Shown: positions 1 through 11,443, numbered from the stretch's first letter. The stretch is 64,000 bases of DNA from Ligustrum vulgare (GCA_963555705.1 OY743176.1:41524497-41588496), one strand, 5' to 3'. Notes: generated by a model not told the origin, from the letters alone. Translations and numbers: made by a program.

Positions 1-339
1 CATTTTTTATCGTCCTGCAGATATACTTTGAAATTCATTTTGGGAAGTTATTTCCCGATGAAGATGATGCCATTTGTATTTTATATTGATGTGTATTCTG
101 TGTCGAGTGTATTCGAAGTTGAACGATTAATTTATAGCTCGTATTTTGTTCGGACATTGGATTTGCGAATCTCTTCATGTCAAATCAGAAACAGATGTAA
201 TGAGAACTTTAGATTTGAATTTGAAAATCGTTCAATCAATTTATCGCGTTCAAATCGTAAATAATTGTTATAAAGAACATCGTAGAAACATATACTGTTC
301 AGATCACTCATCCAGAAGATGCAGAATTTCATAGTCATG

Positions 340-812
340 TTATGTGCACTTGTCCATATTCTCTTCGCGTCTGTATTGAATGATTTCGTAGCCTCTGTTC
401 CGAGCCGTCCATGTGTACGTTGATCTGTGTATGCAGTCGGAGTATTCTGAGTAGTAATCCGAGTCGATCAGGCTGGATTTGAATTTTGACAAATTCGTAT
501 CTATCTTCAACCTCTCGAGGTTCTCGATTATCTGTGCAGCTGGAGTTCTGAGATAATTTATAATTCCCAAATTTATTTCGTCCTTGTAAAATAAGAAGTC
601 GTTGTATTCTGGACACCAGAACGGTCTGAAAACCCACGACATCATTTTCGTTTGCCTGAAAAAATGATGCATATCTTCAATATGTTGAGAATAATATTTT
701 TTTTTATCTGTTGTTTCAAATCTTCCGGTAAATTGGAGAACATCTGTCCAAACTCGTGATTTTGGTCCAATGCGAATCGAGGCGAGTATTGAGAGGAATT
801 CATGTTTCGCAT
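340..812 (-). pseudogene. Satellite-unit protein, frameshifted
   Basis: The T-run at ~690-700 (Lys 37-39) has lost one base, splitting the frame in two. Otherwise it is close to the reference. Confidence 0.6.
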
Positions 813-1041
813 GCCGAATTCGTAACGGAGTCTCTCAAACTTACTAGTCAATATTTGTATTGGTGTATTACTTATAGGTGTTGACCACAAAGTACATGTG
901 TCCCTACTTTAATTTGAAATTCAAATTCTCCCTCCGAAACTCCCGCCCTAAAGTACGAAGATTCTAAATTCAAAATCCGACACATGGGACCGAGTACGTA
1001 TGGAATCTTCAGTCCACGCAATGGCACGGCTCCCACAACCC

Positions 1042-1076
1042 GCGGGAAAACCTATATAATATTACGGTTTGCCCGC
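1042..1076 (+). other. Origin stem-loop, unit 1
   Basis: TAATATTAC at 1057-1065. The stem has one A/G mismatch (GCGGGAAAACC against GGTTTGCCCGC). Confidence 0.72.
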
Positions 1077-1292
1077 CCGCCGGGGTCAACTCCGTACAGC
1101 CAGCTGGCCGAATCCTGGCCATCCGCTCTTCGGATCAACAGGGTTGATTCAGATCAACCGTCGAACTTGAAATTGCCCGTGCTTCTAACTTGTAGCCTCA
1201 CGATTAGGATGGTCCGTTCAATCGCGAGCGTTTAACTCTGTCATACACTTGTATAAACGTGACGGTCTTTTCTCGCCGTCTTGTTGGTTGTG

Positions 1293-1421
1293 ATGAACGT
1301 TTTACGGACTATGATTCTTTCGATATTTATAACATTTTTGATCGTCCTGCAGATATACTTTGAAATTCATTTTGGGAAGTTCTTTCCCGATGAAGATGAT
1401 GCCATTTGTATTTTATATTGA
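1293..1421 (+). CDS. Satellite-unit small hydrophobic peptide, 42 aa (hypothetical)
   Basis: ATG-initiated short ORF on the opposite side of the origin from the 157-aa ORF. A TATA box (TGTATAAACG, ~1251-1260) lies ~35-40 bp upstream. Residues ~7-23 form one uninterrupted hydrophobic stretch (a likely membrane span), followed by a short polar, acidic tail (PDEDD). In most units a TAA right after the span shortens it to 23 residues, and in units 2-3 to 21, so the tail is not conserved. Small membrane proteins are common virion-sense products of some ssDNA plant viruses, but the identity here is a guess. Confidence 0.3.
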   Translation: MNVLRTMILSIFITFLIVLQIYFEIHFGKFFPDEDDAICILY

Positions 1422-1671
1422 TGTGTATTCTGTGTCGAGTGTATTCGAAGTTGAACGATTAATTTATAGCTCGTATTTTGTTCGGACATTTGATTTGGGA
1501 ATCTCTTCATGTCAAATCAGAAACAGATGTAATGAGAACTTTAGATTCGAATTTGAAAATCGTTCAATCAATTTATCGCGTTCAAATCGTAAATAATTGT
1601 TATAAAGAACATCGTAGAAACATATACTGTTCAGATCACTCATCCAGAAGATGCAGAATTTCATAGTCATG

Positions 1672-2145
1672 TTATGTGCACTTGTCCATATTCTCTTCGC
1701 GTCTGTATTGAATGATTTCGTAGCCTCTGTTCCGAGCCGTCCATGTGTACGTTGATCTGTGTATGCAGTCGGAGTATTCTGAGTAGTAATCCGAGTCGAT
1801 CAGGCTGGATATGAATTTTGACAAATTCGTATCTATCTTCAACCTCTCGAGGTTCTCGATTATCTGTGCAGCTGGAGTTCTGAGATAATTTATAATTCCC
1901 AAATTTATTCCGTCCTTGTAAAATAAGAAGTCGTTGTATTCTGGACACCAGATCGGTCTGAAAACCCACGACATCATTTTCGTTTGCCTGAACAAATGAT
2001 GCATATCTTCAATATGTTGAGAATAATATTTTTATTTTATCTGCTGTTTCAAATCTTCCGGTAAATTGGAGAACAACTGTCCAAACTCGTGATTTTGGTC
2101 CAATGCGAATCGAGGCGAGTATTGAGAGGAATTCATATTTCGCAT
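1672..2145 (-). pseudogene. Satellite-unit protein, frame broken at the T-run
   Basis: The T-run region reads ATATTTTTATTTTATC, which creates a stop after IKK. The downstream part is open from residue ~48 on. Confidence 0.58.
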
Positions 2146-2374
2146 GCCGAATTCGTAACGGAGTCTATCAAACTTACTAGTCAATTTGTGTATTGGTGTA
2201 TTACTTATAGGTGTTGACCACAAAGTACATGTGTCCCTACTTTAATTTGAAATTCAAATTCTCCCTCCGAAACTCCCGCCCTAAAGTACGAAAATTCTAA
2301 ATTCAAAATCCGACACATGGGACCTAGTACGTATGGAATCTTCAGTCCACGCTGTGGCACGGCTCCCCCAACCC

Positions 2375-2409
2375 GCGGGAAAACCTATATAATATTACGG
2401 TTTTCCCGC
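2375..2409 (+). other. Origin stem-loop, unit 2 (compensated stem)
   Basis: TAATATTAC at 2390-2398. The stem is perfect with an A-T pair (GCGGGAAAACC / GGTTTTCCCGC) where the reference copy has C-G. This is a two-sided change that preserves pairing. Confidence 0.8.
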
Positions 2410-3004
2410 GCACCGCGGTCACCTCCGTGCAGCCAGCTGGCCGAATCCTGGCCATCCGCTCTTCGAAACAACGGGGTTGATTCAGATCAACCGTCGAACT
2501 TGAAATTGCCCGTGCTTCTAACTTGTAGCCTCACGATTAGGATGGTCCGTTCAATCGCGAGCGTTTAACTCTGTCGTACACTTGTATAAACGTGACGATC
2601 TTTTCTCACCGTCTTGTTGGCTGTGATGAACGTTTTACGGACTGTGATTCTTTCGATATTTATAACAGTTTTGATCGTCCTGCAGATATAATTTGAAATT
2701 CATTTTGGGAAGTTCTTTCCCGATGAAGATGATGCCATTTGTATTTTATATTGATGTGTATTCTGTGTCGAGTGTATTCGAAGTTGAACGATTAATTTAT
2801 AGCTCGTATTTTGTTCGGACATTTGATTTACGAATCACTTCATGTCAAATCAGAAACAGATGTAATGAGAACTTTAGATTCGAATTTGAAAATCGTTCAA
2901 TCAATTTATCGCGTTCAAATCGTAAATAATTGTTATAAAGAACATCGTAGAAACATATACTGTTCAGATCACTCATCCAGAAGATGCAGAATTTCATAGT
3001 CATG

Positions 3005-3477
3005 TTATGTGCACTTGTCCATATTCTCTTCGCGTCTGTATTGAATGATTTCGTAGCCTCTGTTCCGAGCCGTCCATGTGTACGTTGATCTGTGTATGCA
3101 GTCGGAGTATTCTGAGTAGTAATCCGAGTCGATCAGGCATGATATGAATTTTGACAAATTCGTATCTATCTTCAACCTCTCGAGGTTCTCGATTATCTGT
3201 GCAGCTGGAGTTCTGAGATTATTTATAATTCCCAAATTTATTCCGTCCTTGTAAAATAAGAAGTCGTTGTATTCTGGACACCAGAACGGTATGAAAACCC
3301 ACGACATCATTTTCGTTTGCCTGAACAAATGATGCATATCTTCAATATGTTGAGAATAATATTTTTTTTTATCTGTTGTTTCAAATATTCCGGTAAATTG
3401 GAGAACAACTGTCCAAACTCGTGATTTTGGTCCAATGCGAATCGAGGCGAGTATTGAGAGGAATTCATATTTCGCAT
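3005..3477 (-). pseudogene. Satellite-unit protein, frameshifted
   Basis: One-base-short T-run at ~3360-3370. It also carries Ile for Arg at 63 and Cys at 114. Confidence 0.58.
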
Positions 3478-3706
3478 GACGAATTCGTAACGGAGTCTAT
3501 CAAACTTACTAGTCAATTTGTGTATTGGTGTATTACTTATAGGTGTTGACCACAAAGTACATCTGTCCCTACTTTAATTTGAAATTCAAATTCTCCCTCC
3601 GAAACTCCCGCCCTAAAGTACGAAAATTCTAAATTCTAAATCCGACACATGGGACCTAGTACGTATGGAATCTTCAGTCCACGCTGTGGCACGGCTCCCC
3701 CAACCC

Positions 3707-3741
3707 GCGGGAAAACCTATATAATATTACGGTTTGCCCGC
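3707..3741 (+). other. Origin stem-loop, unit 3
   Basis: TAATATTAC at 3722-3730. A/G mismatch in the stem, as in unit 1. Confidence 0.72.
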
Positions 3742-4336
3742 CCACCGCGGTCACCTCCGTGCAGCCAGCTGGCCGAATCCTGGCCATCCGCTCTTCGAAA
3801 CAACGGGGTTGATTCAGATCAACCGTCGAACTTGAAATTGCCCGTGCTTCTAACTTGTAGCCTCACGATTAGGATGGTCCGTTCAATCGCGAGCGTTTAA
3901 CTCTGTCGTACACTTGTATAAACGTGACGATCTTTTCTCACCGTCTTGTTGGCTGTGATGAACGTTTTACGGACTGTGATTCTTTCGATATTTATAACAG
4001 TTTTGATCGTCCTGCAGATATAATTTGAAATTCATTTTGGGAAGTTCTTTCCCGATGAAGATGATGCCATTTGTATTTTATATTGATGTGTATTCTGTGT
4101 CGAGTGTATTCGAAGTTGAACGATTAATTTATAGCTCGTATTTTGTTCGGACATTTGATTTACGAATCTCTTCATGTCAAATCAGAAACAGATGTAATGA
4201 GAACTTTAGATTCGAATTTGAAAATCGTTCAATCAATTTATCGCGTTCAAATCGTAAATAATTGTTATAAAGAACATCGTAGAAACATATACTGTTCAGA
4301 TCACTCATCCAGAAGATGCAGAATTTCATAGTCATG

Positions 4337-4809
4337 TTATGTGCACTTGTCCATATTCTCTTCGCGTCTGTATTGAATGATTTCGTAGCCTCTGTTCCGA
4401 GCCGTCCATGTGTACGTTGATCTGTGTATGCAGTCGGAGTATTCTGAGTAGTAATCCGAGTCGATCAGGCATGATATGAATTTTGACAAATTCGTATCTA
4501 TCTTCAACCTCTCGAGGTTCTCGATTATCTGTGCAGCTGGAGTTCTGAGATTATTTATAATTCCCAAATTTATTCCGTCCTTGTAAAATAAGAAGTCGTT
4601 GTATTCTGGACACCAGAACGGTATGAAAACCCACGACATCATTTTCGTTTGCCTGAACAAATGATGCATATCTTCAATATGTTGAGAATAATATTTTTTT
4701 TTATCTGTTGTTTCAAATATTCCGGTAAATTGGAGAACAACTGTCCAAACTCGTGATTTTGGTCCAATGCGAATCGAGGCGAGTATTGAGAGGAATTCAT
4801 ATTTCGCAT
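4337..4809 (-). pseudogene. Satellite-unit protein, frameshifted
   Basis: Same T-run loss and same Ile 63/Cys 114 changes as the previous unit, indicating local copying. Confidence 0.58.
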
Positions 4810-5038
4810 GCCGAATTCGTAACGGAGTCTATCAAACTTACTAGTCAATTTGTGTATTGGTGTATTACTTATAGGTGTTGACCACAAATTACATGTGTCC
4901 CTACTTTAATTTGAAATTCAAATTCTCCCTCCGAAACTCCCGCCCTAAAGTACGAAGAATCTAAATTCTAAATCCGACACATGGGACCTAGTACGTATGG
5001 AATCTTCAGTCCACGCAGTGGCACGGCTCCCCCAACCC

Positions 5039-5073
5039 GCGGGCAAACCTATATAATATTACGGTTTGCCCGC
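5039..5073 (+). other. Geminivirus-like rolling-circle origin stem-loop (perfect stem, reference copy)
   Basis: The stem is GCGGGCAAACC / GGTTTGCCCGC, a perfect 11-bp inverted repeat. The 13-nt loop ends in TAATATTAC (5054-5062). This nonanucleotide in the loop of a GC-rich stem is the conserved plus-strand origin of geminiviruses and their satellites, nicked by Rep between TAATATT and AC (established knowledge). It lies between the leftward ORF and the rightward small ORF, as in geminiviral intergenic regions. A direct repeat CTGGCC-N5-CTGGCC follows ~40 bp to the right, but I cannot assign Rep-binding iterons. Confidence 0.82.
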
Positions 5074-5662
5074 CCGCCGGGGTCAACTCCGTACAGCCAG
5101 CTGGCCGAATCCTGGCCATCCGCTCTTCGGATCAACAGGGTTGATTCAGATCAACCGTCGAACTTGAAATTGCCCGTGCTTCTAACTTGTAGCCTCACGA
5201 TTAGGATGGTCCGTTCAATCGCGAGCGTTTAACTCTGTCGTACACTTGTATAAACGTGACGATCTTTTCTCACCGTCTTGTTGGCTGTGATGAACGTTTT
5301 ACGGACTGTGATTCTTTCGATATTTATAAGTTTTTTAATCGTCCTGCAGATATACTTTTAAATTCATTTTGGGAAGTTCTTTCCCGATGAAGATGATGCC
5401 ATTTGTATTTTATATTGATGTGTATTCTGTGTCGAGTGTATTCGAAGTTGAACGATTAATTTATAGCTCGTATTTTGTTCGGACATTTGATTTGTGAATC
5501 TCTTCGTGTCAAATCAGAAACAGATGTAATGAGAACTTTAGATTCGAAAATCGTTCAATCAATTTATCGCGTTCAAATCGTAAATAATTGATATAAAGAA
5601 CATCGTAGAAACATATACTGTTCAGATCACTCATCCAGAAGATGCAGGATTTCATAGTCATG

Positions 5663-6135
5663 TTATGTGCACTTGTCCATATTCTCTTCGCGTCTGTATT
5701 GAATGATTTCGTAGCCTCTGTTCCGAGCCGTCCATGTGTACGTTGATCTGTGTATGCAGTCGGAGTATTCTGAGTAGTAATCCGAGTCGATCAGGCATGA
5801 TATGAATTTTGACAAATTCGTATCTATCTTCAACCTCTCGAGGTTCTCGATTATCTGTGCAGCTGGAGTTCTGAGATTATTTATAATTCCCAAATTTATT
5901 CCGTCCTTGTAAAATAAGAAGTCGTTGTATTCTGGACACCAGAACGGTATGAAAACCCACGACATCATTTTCGTTTGCCTGAACAAATGATGCATATCTT
6001 CAATATGTTGAGAATAATATTTTTTTTTATCTGTTGTTTCAAATATTCCGGTAAATTGGAGAACAACTGTCCAAACTCGTGATTTTGGTCCAATGCGAAT
6101 CGAGGCGAGTATTGAGAGGAATTCATATTTCGCAT
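5663..6135 (-). pseudogene. Satellite-unit protein, frameshifted
   Basis: Last of the five frameshifted left-array copies; T-run at ~6020-6030. Confidence 0.58.
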
Positions 6136-6364
6136 GCCGAATTCGTAACGGAGTCTATCAAACTTACTAGTCAATTTGTGTATTGGTGTATTACTTATAG
6201 GTGTTGACCACAAATTACATGTGTCCCTACTTTAATTTGAAATTCAAATTCTCCCTCCGAAACTCCCGCCCTAAAGTACGAAGATTCTAAATTCTAAATC
6301 CGACACATGGGACCTAGTACGTATGGAATCTTCAGTCCACGCAGTGGCACGGCTCCCCCAACCC

Positions 6365-6399
6365 GCGGGCAAACCTATATAATATTACGGTTTGCCCGC
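6365..6399 (+). other. Origin stem-loop, unit 5
   Basis: TAATATTAC at 6380-6388; perfect 11-bp stem with the C-G pair. Confidence 0.8.
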
Positions 6400-6988
6400 C
6401 CGCCGGGGTCAACTCCGTACAGCCAGCTGGCCGAATCCTGGCCATCCGCTCTTCGGATCAACAGGGTTGATTCAGATCAACCGTCGAACTTGAAATTGCC
6501 CGTGCTTCTAACTTGTAGCCTCACGATTAGGATGGTCCGTTCAATCGCGAGCGTTTAACTCTGTCGTACACTTGTATAAACGTGACGATCTTTTCTCACC
6601 GTCTTGTTGGCTGTGATGAACGTTTTACGGACTGTGATTCTTTCGATATTTATAACTTTTTTAATCGTCCTGCAGATATACTTTTAAATTCATTTTGGGA
6701 AGTTCTTTCCCGATGAAGATGATGCCATTTGTATTTTATATTGATGTGTATTCTGTGTCGAGTGTATTCGAAGTTGAACGATTAATTTATAGCTCGTATT
6801 TTGTTCGGACATTTGATTTGTGAATCTCTTCGTGTCAAATCAGAAACAGATGTAATGAGAACTTTAGATTCGAAAATCGTTCAATCAATTTATCGCGTTC
6901 AAATCGTAAATAATTGATATAAAGAACATCGTAGAAACATATACTGTTCAGATCACTCATCCAGAAGATGCAGGATTTCATAGTCATG

Positions 6989-7462
6989 TTATGTGCACTT
7001 GTCCATATTCTCTTCGCGTCTGTATTGAATGATTTCGTAGCCTCTGTTCCGAGCCGTCCATGTGTACGTTGATCCGTGTATGCAGTCGGAGTATTCTGAG
7101 TAGTAATCCGAGTCGATCAGGCTGGATATGAATTTTGACAAATTCGTATCTATCTTCAACCTCTCAAGGTTCTCGATTATCTGTGCAGCTGGAGTTCTAA
7201 GATAGTTTATAATTCCCAAATTTATTCCGTCCTTGTAAAATAAGAAGTCGTTGTATTCTGGACACCAGAACGGTCTGAAAACCCACGACATCATTTTCGT
7301 TTTCCTGAACAAATGATGCATATCTTCAATATGTTGAGAATAATATTTTTTTTTTATCTGTTGTTTCAAATATTCCGGTAAATTGGAGAACAACTGTCCA
7401 AACTCGTGATTTTGGTCCAATACGAATCGAGGCGAGTATTGAGAGGAATTCATATTTCGCAT
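6989..7462 (-). CDS. Satellite-unit 157-aa protein, intact copy
   Basis: This is the first intact copy going right. The T-run encoding Lys 37-39 has the length that keeps frame, unlike the five copies to its left. Differences from the reference include Lys instead of Gln at 54 and Gly instead of Arg at 130. Confidence 0.47.
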   Translation of the reverse strand: MRNMNSSQYSPRFVLDQNHEFGQLFSNLPEYLKQQIKKKYYSQHIEDMHHLFRKTKMMSWVFRPFWCPEYNDFLFYKDGINLGIINYLRTPAAQIIENLERLKIDTNLSKFISSLIDSDYYSEYSDCIHGSTYTWTARNRGYEIIQYRREENMDKCT

Positions 7463-7691
7463 GCCGAATTCGTAACGGAGTCTATCAAACTTACTAGTCA
7501 ATTTGTGTATTGGTGTATTACTTATAGGTGTTGACCACAAAGTACATGTGTCCCTACTTTAATTTGAAATTCAAATTCTCCCTCCGAAACTCCCGCCCTA
7601 AAGTACGAAGATTCTAAATTCAAAATCCGACACATGGGACCTAGTACGTATGGAATCGTCAGTCCACGCAGTGGCACGGCTCCCCCAACCC

Positions 7692-7726
7692 GCGGGCAAA
7701 CCTATATAATATTACGGTTTGCCCAC
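7692..7726 (+). other. Origin stem-loop, unit 6
   Basis: TAATATTAC at 7707-7715. Right arm is GGTTTGCCCAC, so only the second-outermost pair is lost. Confidence 0.76.
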
Positions 7727-8315
7727 CCGCCGGGGTCAACTCCGTACAGCCAGCTGGCCGAATCCTGGCCATCCGCTCTTCGGATCAACAGGGTTGATTC
7801 AGATCAACCGTCGAACTTGAAATTGCCCGTGCTTCTAACTTGTAGCCTCACGATTAGGATGGTCCGTTCAATCGCGAGCGTTTAACTCTGTCGTACACTT
7901 GTATAAACGTGACGATCTTTTCTCACCGTCTTGTTGGCTGTGATGAACGTTTTACGGACTGTGATTCTTTCGATATTTATAAGTTTTTTAATCGTCCTGC
8001 AGATATACTTTTAAATTCATTTTGGGAAGTTCTTTCCCGATGAAGATGATGCCATTTGTATTTTATATTGAGTTGTATTCTGTGTCGAGTGTATTCGAAG
8101 TTGAACGATTAATTTATAGCTCGTATTTTGTTCGGACATTTGATTTGTGAATCTCTTCGTGTCAAATCAGAAACAGATGTAATGAGAACTTTAGATTCAA
8201 AAATTGTTCAATCAATTTATCGCGTTCAAATCGTAAATAATTGATATAAAGAACATCGTAGAAACATATACTGTTCAGATCACTCATCCAGAAGATGCAG
8301 GATTTCATAGTCATG

Positions 8316-8789
8316 TTATGTGCACTTGTCCATATTCTCTTCGCGTCTGTATTGAATGATTTCGTAGCCTCTGTTCCGAGCCGTCCATGTGTACGTTGAT
8401 CCGTGTATGCAGTCGGAGTATTCTGAGTAGTAATCCGAGTCGATCAGGCTGGGTATGAATTTTGACAAATTCGTATCTATCTTCAACCTCTCAAGGTTCT
8501 CGATTATCTGTGCAGCTGGAGTTCTAAGATAGTTTATAATTCCCAAATTTATTCCGTCCTTGTAAAATAAGAAGTCGTTGTATTCTGGACACCAGAACGG
8601 TCTGAAAACCCACGACATCATTTTCGTTTGCCTGAACAAATGATGCATATCTTCAATATGTTGAGAATAATATTTTTTTTTTATCTGTTGTTTCAAATAT
8701 TCCGGTAAATTGGAGAACAACTGTCCAAACTCGTGATTTTGGTCCAATGCGAATCGAGGCGAGTATTGAGAGGAATTCATATTTCGCAT
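8316..8789 (-). CDS. Satellite-unit complementary-sense protein, 157 aa, unknown function (reference copy)
   Basis: I do not recognise the protein. From the first in-frame ATG (8789) it runs 157 codons. The N-terminus is polar, followed by an LPEDLKQQI helix-like segment at 28-36 and a Lys/Tyr patch at 37-41. An aromatic segment WVFRPFWCPEY (60-70) and an acidic/Tyr stretch DSDYYSEYSDC (117-127) follow, then a basic C-terminus. It has no rolling-circle Rep motifs, signal peptide or membrane span. The frame stays open 26 codons further upstream but offers only TTG. A minus-strand TATA (CCTATAAGTA, ~8845-8854) lies ~60 bp before the ATG, which argues for the ATG start. The single leftward gene ~245 bp from the origin resembles betasatellite layout, but the product is longer than the usual ~118-aa betasatellite protein and I see no clear similarity. 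Confidence 0.5.
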   Translation of the reverse strand: MRNMNSSQYSPRFALDQNHEFGQLFSNLPEYLKQQIKKKYYSQHIEDMHHLFRQTKMMSWVFRPFWCPEYNDFLFYKDGINLGIINYLRTPAAQIIENLERLKIDTNLSKFIPSLIDSDYYSEYSDCIHGSTYTWTARNRGYEIIQYRREENMDKCT

Positions 8790-8842
8790 GCCGAAATCGT
8801 AACGGAGTCTATCAAACTTACTAGTCAATTTGTGTATTGGTG

Positions 8843-8854
8843 TATTACTTATAG
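8843..8854 (-). promoter_or_regulatory. TATA box for the 157-aa ORF (reference copy)
   Basis: The minus strand reads CCTATAAGTAATA about 60 bp before the ATG at 8789, with no ATG between. The same sequence is present in every unit at the matching place; one right-array unit (~46346) reads TATAAGTTATA. Confidence 0.45.
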
Positions 8855-9018
8855 GTGTTGACCACAAAGTACATCTGTCCCTACTTTAATTTGAAATTCA
8901 AATTCTCCCTCCGAAACTCCCGCCCTAAAGTACGAAGATTCTAAATTCAAAATCCGACACATGGGACCTAGTACGTATGGAATCTTCAGTCCACGCAGTG
9001 GCACGGCTCCCCCAACCC

Positions 9019-9053
9019 GCGGGCAAACCTATATAATATTACGGTTTGCCCAC
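9019..9053 (+). other. Origin stem-loop, unit 7
   Basis: TAATATTAC at 9034-9042; right arm GGTTTGCCCAC as in unit 6. Confidence 0.76.
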
Positions 9054-9227
9054 CCGCCGGGGTCAACTCCGTACAGCCAGCTGGCCGAATCCTGGCCATC
9101 CGCTCTTCGGATCAACAGGGTTGATTCAGATCAACCGTCGAACTTGAAATTGCCCGTGCTTCTAACTTGTAGCCTCACGATTAGGATGGTCCGTTCAATC
9201 GCGAGCGTTTAACTCTGTCGTACACTT

Positions 9228-9236
9228 GTATAAACG
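9228..9236 (+). promoter_or_regulatory. TATA box on the rightward side of the unit (reference copy)
   Basis: TGTATAAAC ~190 bp right of the origin and 35-40 bp before the small-peptide ATG. It is conserved in the array and gives the unit divergent promoters around the origin. Confidence 0.4.
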
Positions 9237-9642
9237 TGACGATCTTTTCTCACCGTCTTGTTGGCTGTGATGAACGTTTTACGGACTGTGATTCTTTCGA
9301 TATTTATAAGTTTTTTAATCGTCCTGCAGATATACTTTTAAATTCATTTTGGGAAGTTCTTTCCCGATGAAGATGATACCATTTGTATTTTATATTGAGT
9401 TGTATTCTGTGTCGAGTGTATTCGAAGTTGAACGATTAATTTATAGCTCGTATTTTGTTCGGACATTTGATTTGTGAATCTCTTCGTGTCAAATCAGAAA
9501 CAGAAGTAATGAGAACTTTAGATTCGAAAATTGTTCAATCAATTTATCGCGTTCAAATCGTAAATAATTGATATAAAGAACATCGTAGAAACATATACTG
9601 TTCAGATCACTCATCCAGAAGATGCAGGATTTCATAGTCATG

Positions 9643-10116
9643 TTATGTGCACTTGTCCATATTCTCTTCGCGTCTGTATTGAATGATTTCGTAGCCTCTG
9701 TTCCGAGCCGTCCATGTGTACGTTGATCCGTGTATGCAGTCGGAGTATTCTGAGTAGTAATCCGAGTCGATCAGGCTGGGTATGAATTTTGACAAATTCG
9801 TATCTATCTTCAACCTCTCAAGGTTCTCGATTATCTGTGCAGCTGGAGTTCTAAGATAGTTTATAATTCCCAAATTTATTCCGTCCTTGTAAAATAAGAA
9901 GTCGTTGTATTCTGGACACCAGAACGGTCTGAAAACCCACGACATCATTTTCGTTTGCCTGAACAAATGATGCATATCTTCAATATGTTGAGAATAATAT
10001 TTTTTTTTTATCTGTTGTTTCAAATCTTCCGGTAAATTGGAGAACAACTGTCCAAACTCGTGATTTTGGTCCAATGCGAATCGAGGCGAGTATTGAGAGG
10101 AATTCATATTTCGCAT
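9643..10116 (-). CDS. Satellite-unit 157-aa protein, intact copy
   Basis: Complete frame; differs from 8316-8789 at Asp instead of Tyr before residue 31 (LPEDL rather than LPEYL). It shares the Pro at residue 113. Confidence 0.47.
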   Translation of the reverse strand: MRNMNSSQYSPRFALDQNHEFGQLFSNLPEDLKQQIKKKYYSQHIEDMHHLFRQTKMMSWVFRPFWCPEYNDFLFYKDGINLGIINYLRTPAAQIIENLERLKIDTNLSKFIPSLIDSDYYSEYSDCIHGSTYTWTARNRGYEIIQYRREENMDKCT

Positions 10117-10345
10117 GCCGAATTCGTAACGGAGTCTATCAAACTTACTAGTCAATTTGTGTATTGGTGTATTACTTATAGGTGTTGACCACAAAGTACA
10201 TGTGTCCCTACTTTAATTTGAAATTCAAATTCTCCCTCTGAAACTCCCGCCCTAAAGTACGAAGATTCTAAATTCAAAATCCGACACATGGGACCTAGTA
10301 CGTATGGAATCTTCAGTCCACGCAGTGGCACGGCTCCCCCAACCC

Positions 10346-10380
10346 GCGGGCAAACCTATATAATATTACGGTTTGCCCAC
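10346..10380 (+). other. Origin stem-loop, unit 8
   Basis: TAATATTAC at 10361-10369; right arm GGTTTGCCCAC. Confidence 0.76.
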
Positions 10381-10969
10381 CCGCCGGGGTCAACTCCGTA
10401 CAGCCAGCTGGCCGAATCCTGGCCATCCGCTCTTCGGATCAACAGGGTTGATTCAGATCAACCGTCGAACTTGAAATTGCCCGTGCTTCTAACTTGTAGC
10501 CTCACGATTAGGATGGTCCGTTCAATCGCGAGCGTTTAACTCTGTCGTACACTTGTATAAACGTGACGATCTTTTCTCACCGTCTTGTTGGCTGTGATGA
10601 ACGTTTTACGGACTGTGATTCTTTCGATATTTATAAGTTTTTTAATCGTCCTGCAGATATACTTTTAAATTCATTTTGGGAAGTTCTTTCCCGATGAAGA
10701 TGATGCCATTTGTATTTTATATTGAGTTGTATTCTGTGTCGAGTGTATTCGAAGTTGAACGATTAATTTATAGCTCGTATTTTGTTCGGACATTTGATTT
10801 GTGAATCTCTTCGTGTCAAATCAGAAACAGATGTAATGAGAACTTTAGATTCGAAAATCGTTCAATCAATTTATCGCGTTCAAATCGTAAATAATTGATA
10901 TAAAGAACATCGTAGAAACATATACTGTTCAGATCACTCATCCAGAAGATGCAGGATTTCATAGTCATG

Positions 10970-11443
10970 TTATGTGCACTTGTCCATATTCTCTTCGCGT
11001 CTGTATTGAATGATTTCGTAGCCTCTGTTCCGAGCCGTCCATGTGTACGTTGATCCGTGTATGCAGTCGGAGTATTCTGAGTAGTAATCCGAGTCGATCA
11101 GGCTGGGTATGAATTTTGACAAATTCGTATCTATCTTCAACCTCTCAAGGTTCTCGATTATCTGTGCAGCTGGAGTTCTAAGATAGTTTATAATTCCCAA
11201 ATTTATTCCGTCCTTGTAAAATAAGAAGTCGTTGTATTCTGGACACCAGAACGGTCTGAAAACCCACGACATCATTTTCGTTTGCCTGAACAAATGATGC
11301 ATATCTTCAATATGTTGAGAATAATATTTTTTTTTTATCTGTTGTTTCAAATCTTCCGGTAAATTGGAGAACAACTGTCCAAACTCGTGATTTTGGTCCA
11401 ATGCGAATCGAGGCGAGTATTGAGAGGAATTCATATTTCGCAT
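10970..11443 (-). CDS. Satellite-unit 157-aa protein, intact copy
   Basis: Identical in protein to the copy at 9643-10116. This is the last complete left-array copy before the partial LTR. Confidence 0.47.
   Translation of the reverse strand: MRNMNSSQYSPRFALDQNHEFGQLFSNLPEDLKQQIKKKYYSQHIEDMHHLFRQTKMMSWVFRPFWCPEYNDFLFYKDGINLGIINYLRTPAAQIIENLERLKIDTNLSKFIPSLIDSDYYSEYSDCIHGSTYTWTARNRGYEIIQYRREENMDKCT

Noticed and set aside
28..264. 78- and 62-codon rightward open frames in the T-rich part of the unit
   Set aside because: They begin only with TTG, are open in some units and closed in others, and overlap each other and the small ATG ORF.
984..1235. 83-codon rightward ORF starting ATG-GGA-CCG in most satellite units
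   Set aside because: It runs straight through the origin stem-loop, has no TATA box close upstream, and is broken by TAA in several units (for example near 49230). Its openness is explained by the GC-rich origin block.
8790..8867. 26-codon upstream extension of the 157-aa ORF
   Set aside because: It has no ATG (only TTG) and contains the TATA box, so it is probably not transcribed as coding sequence.
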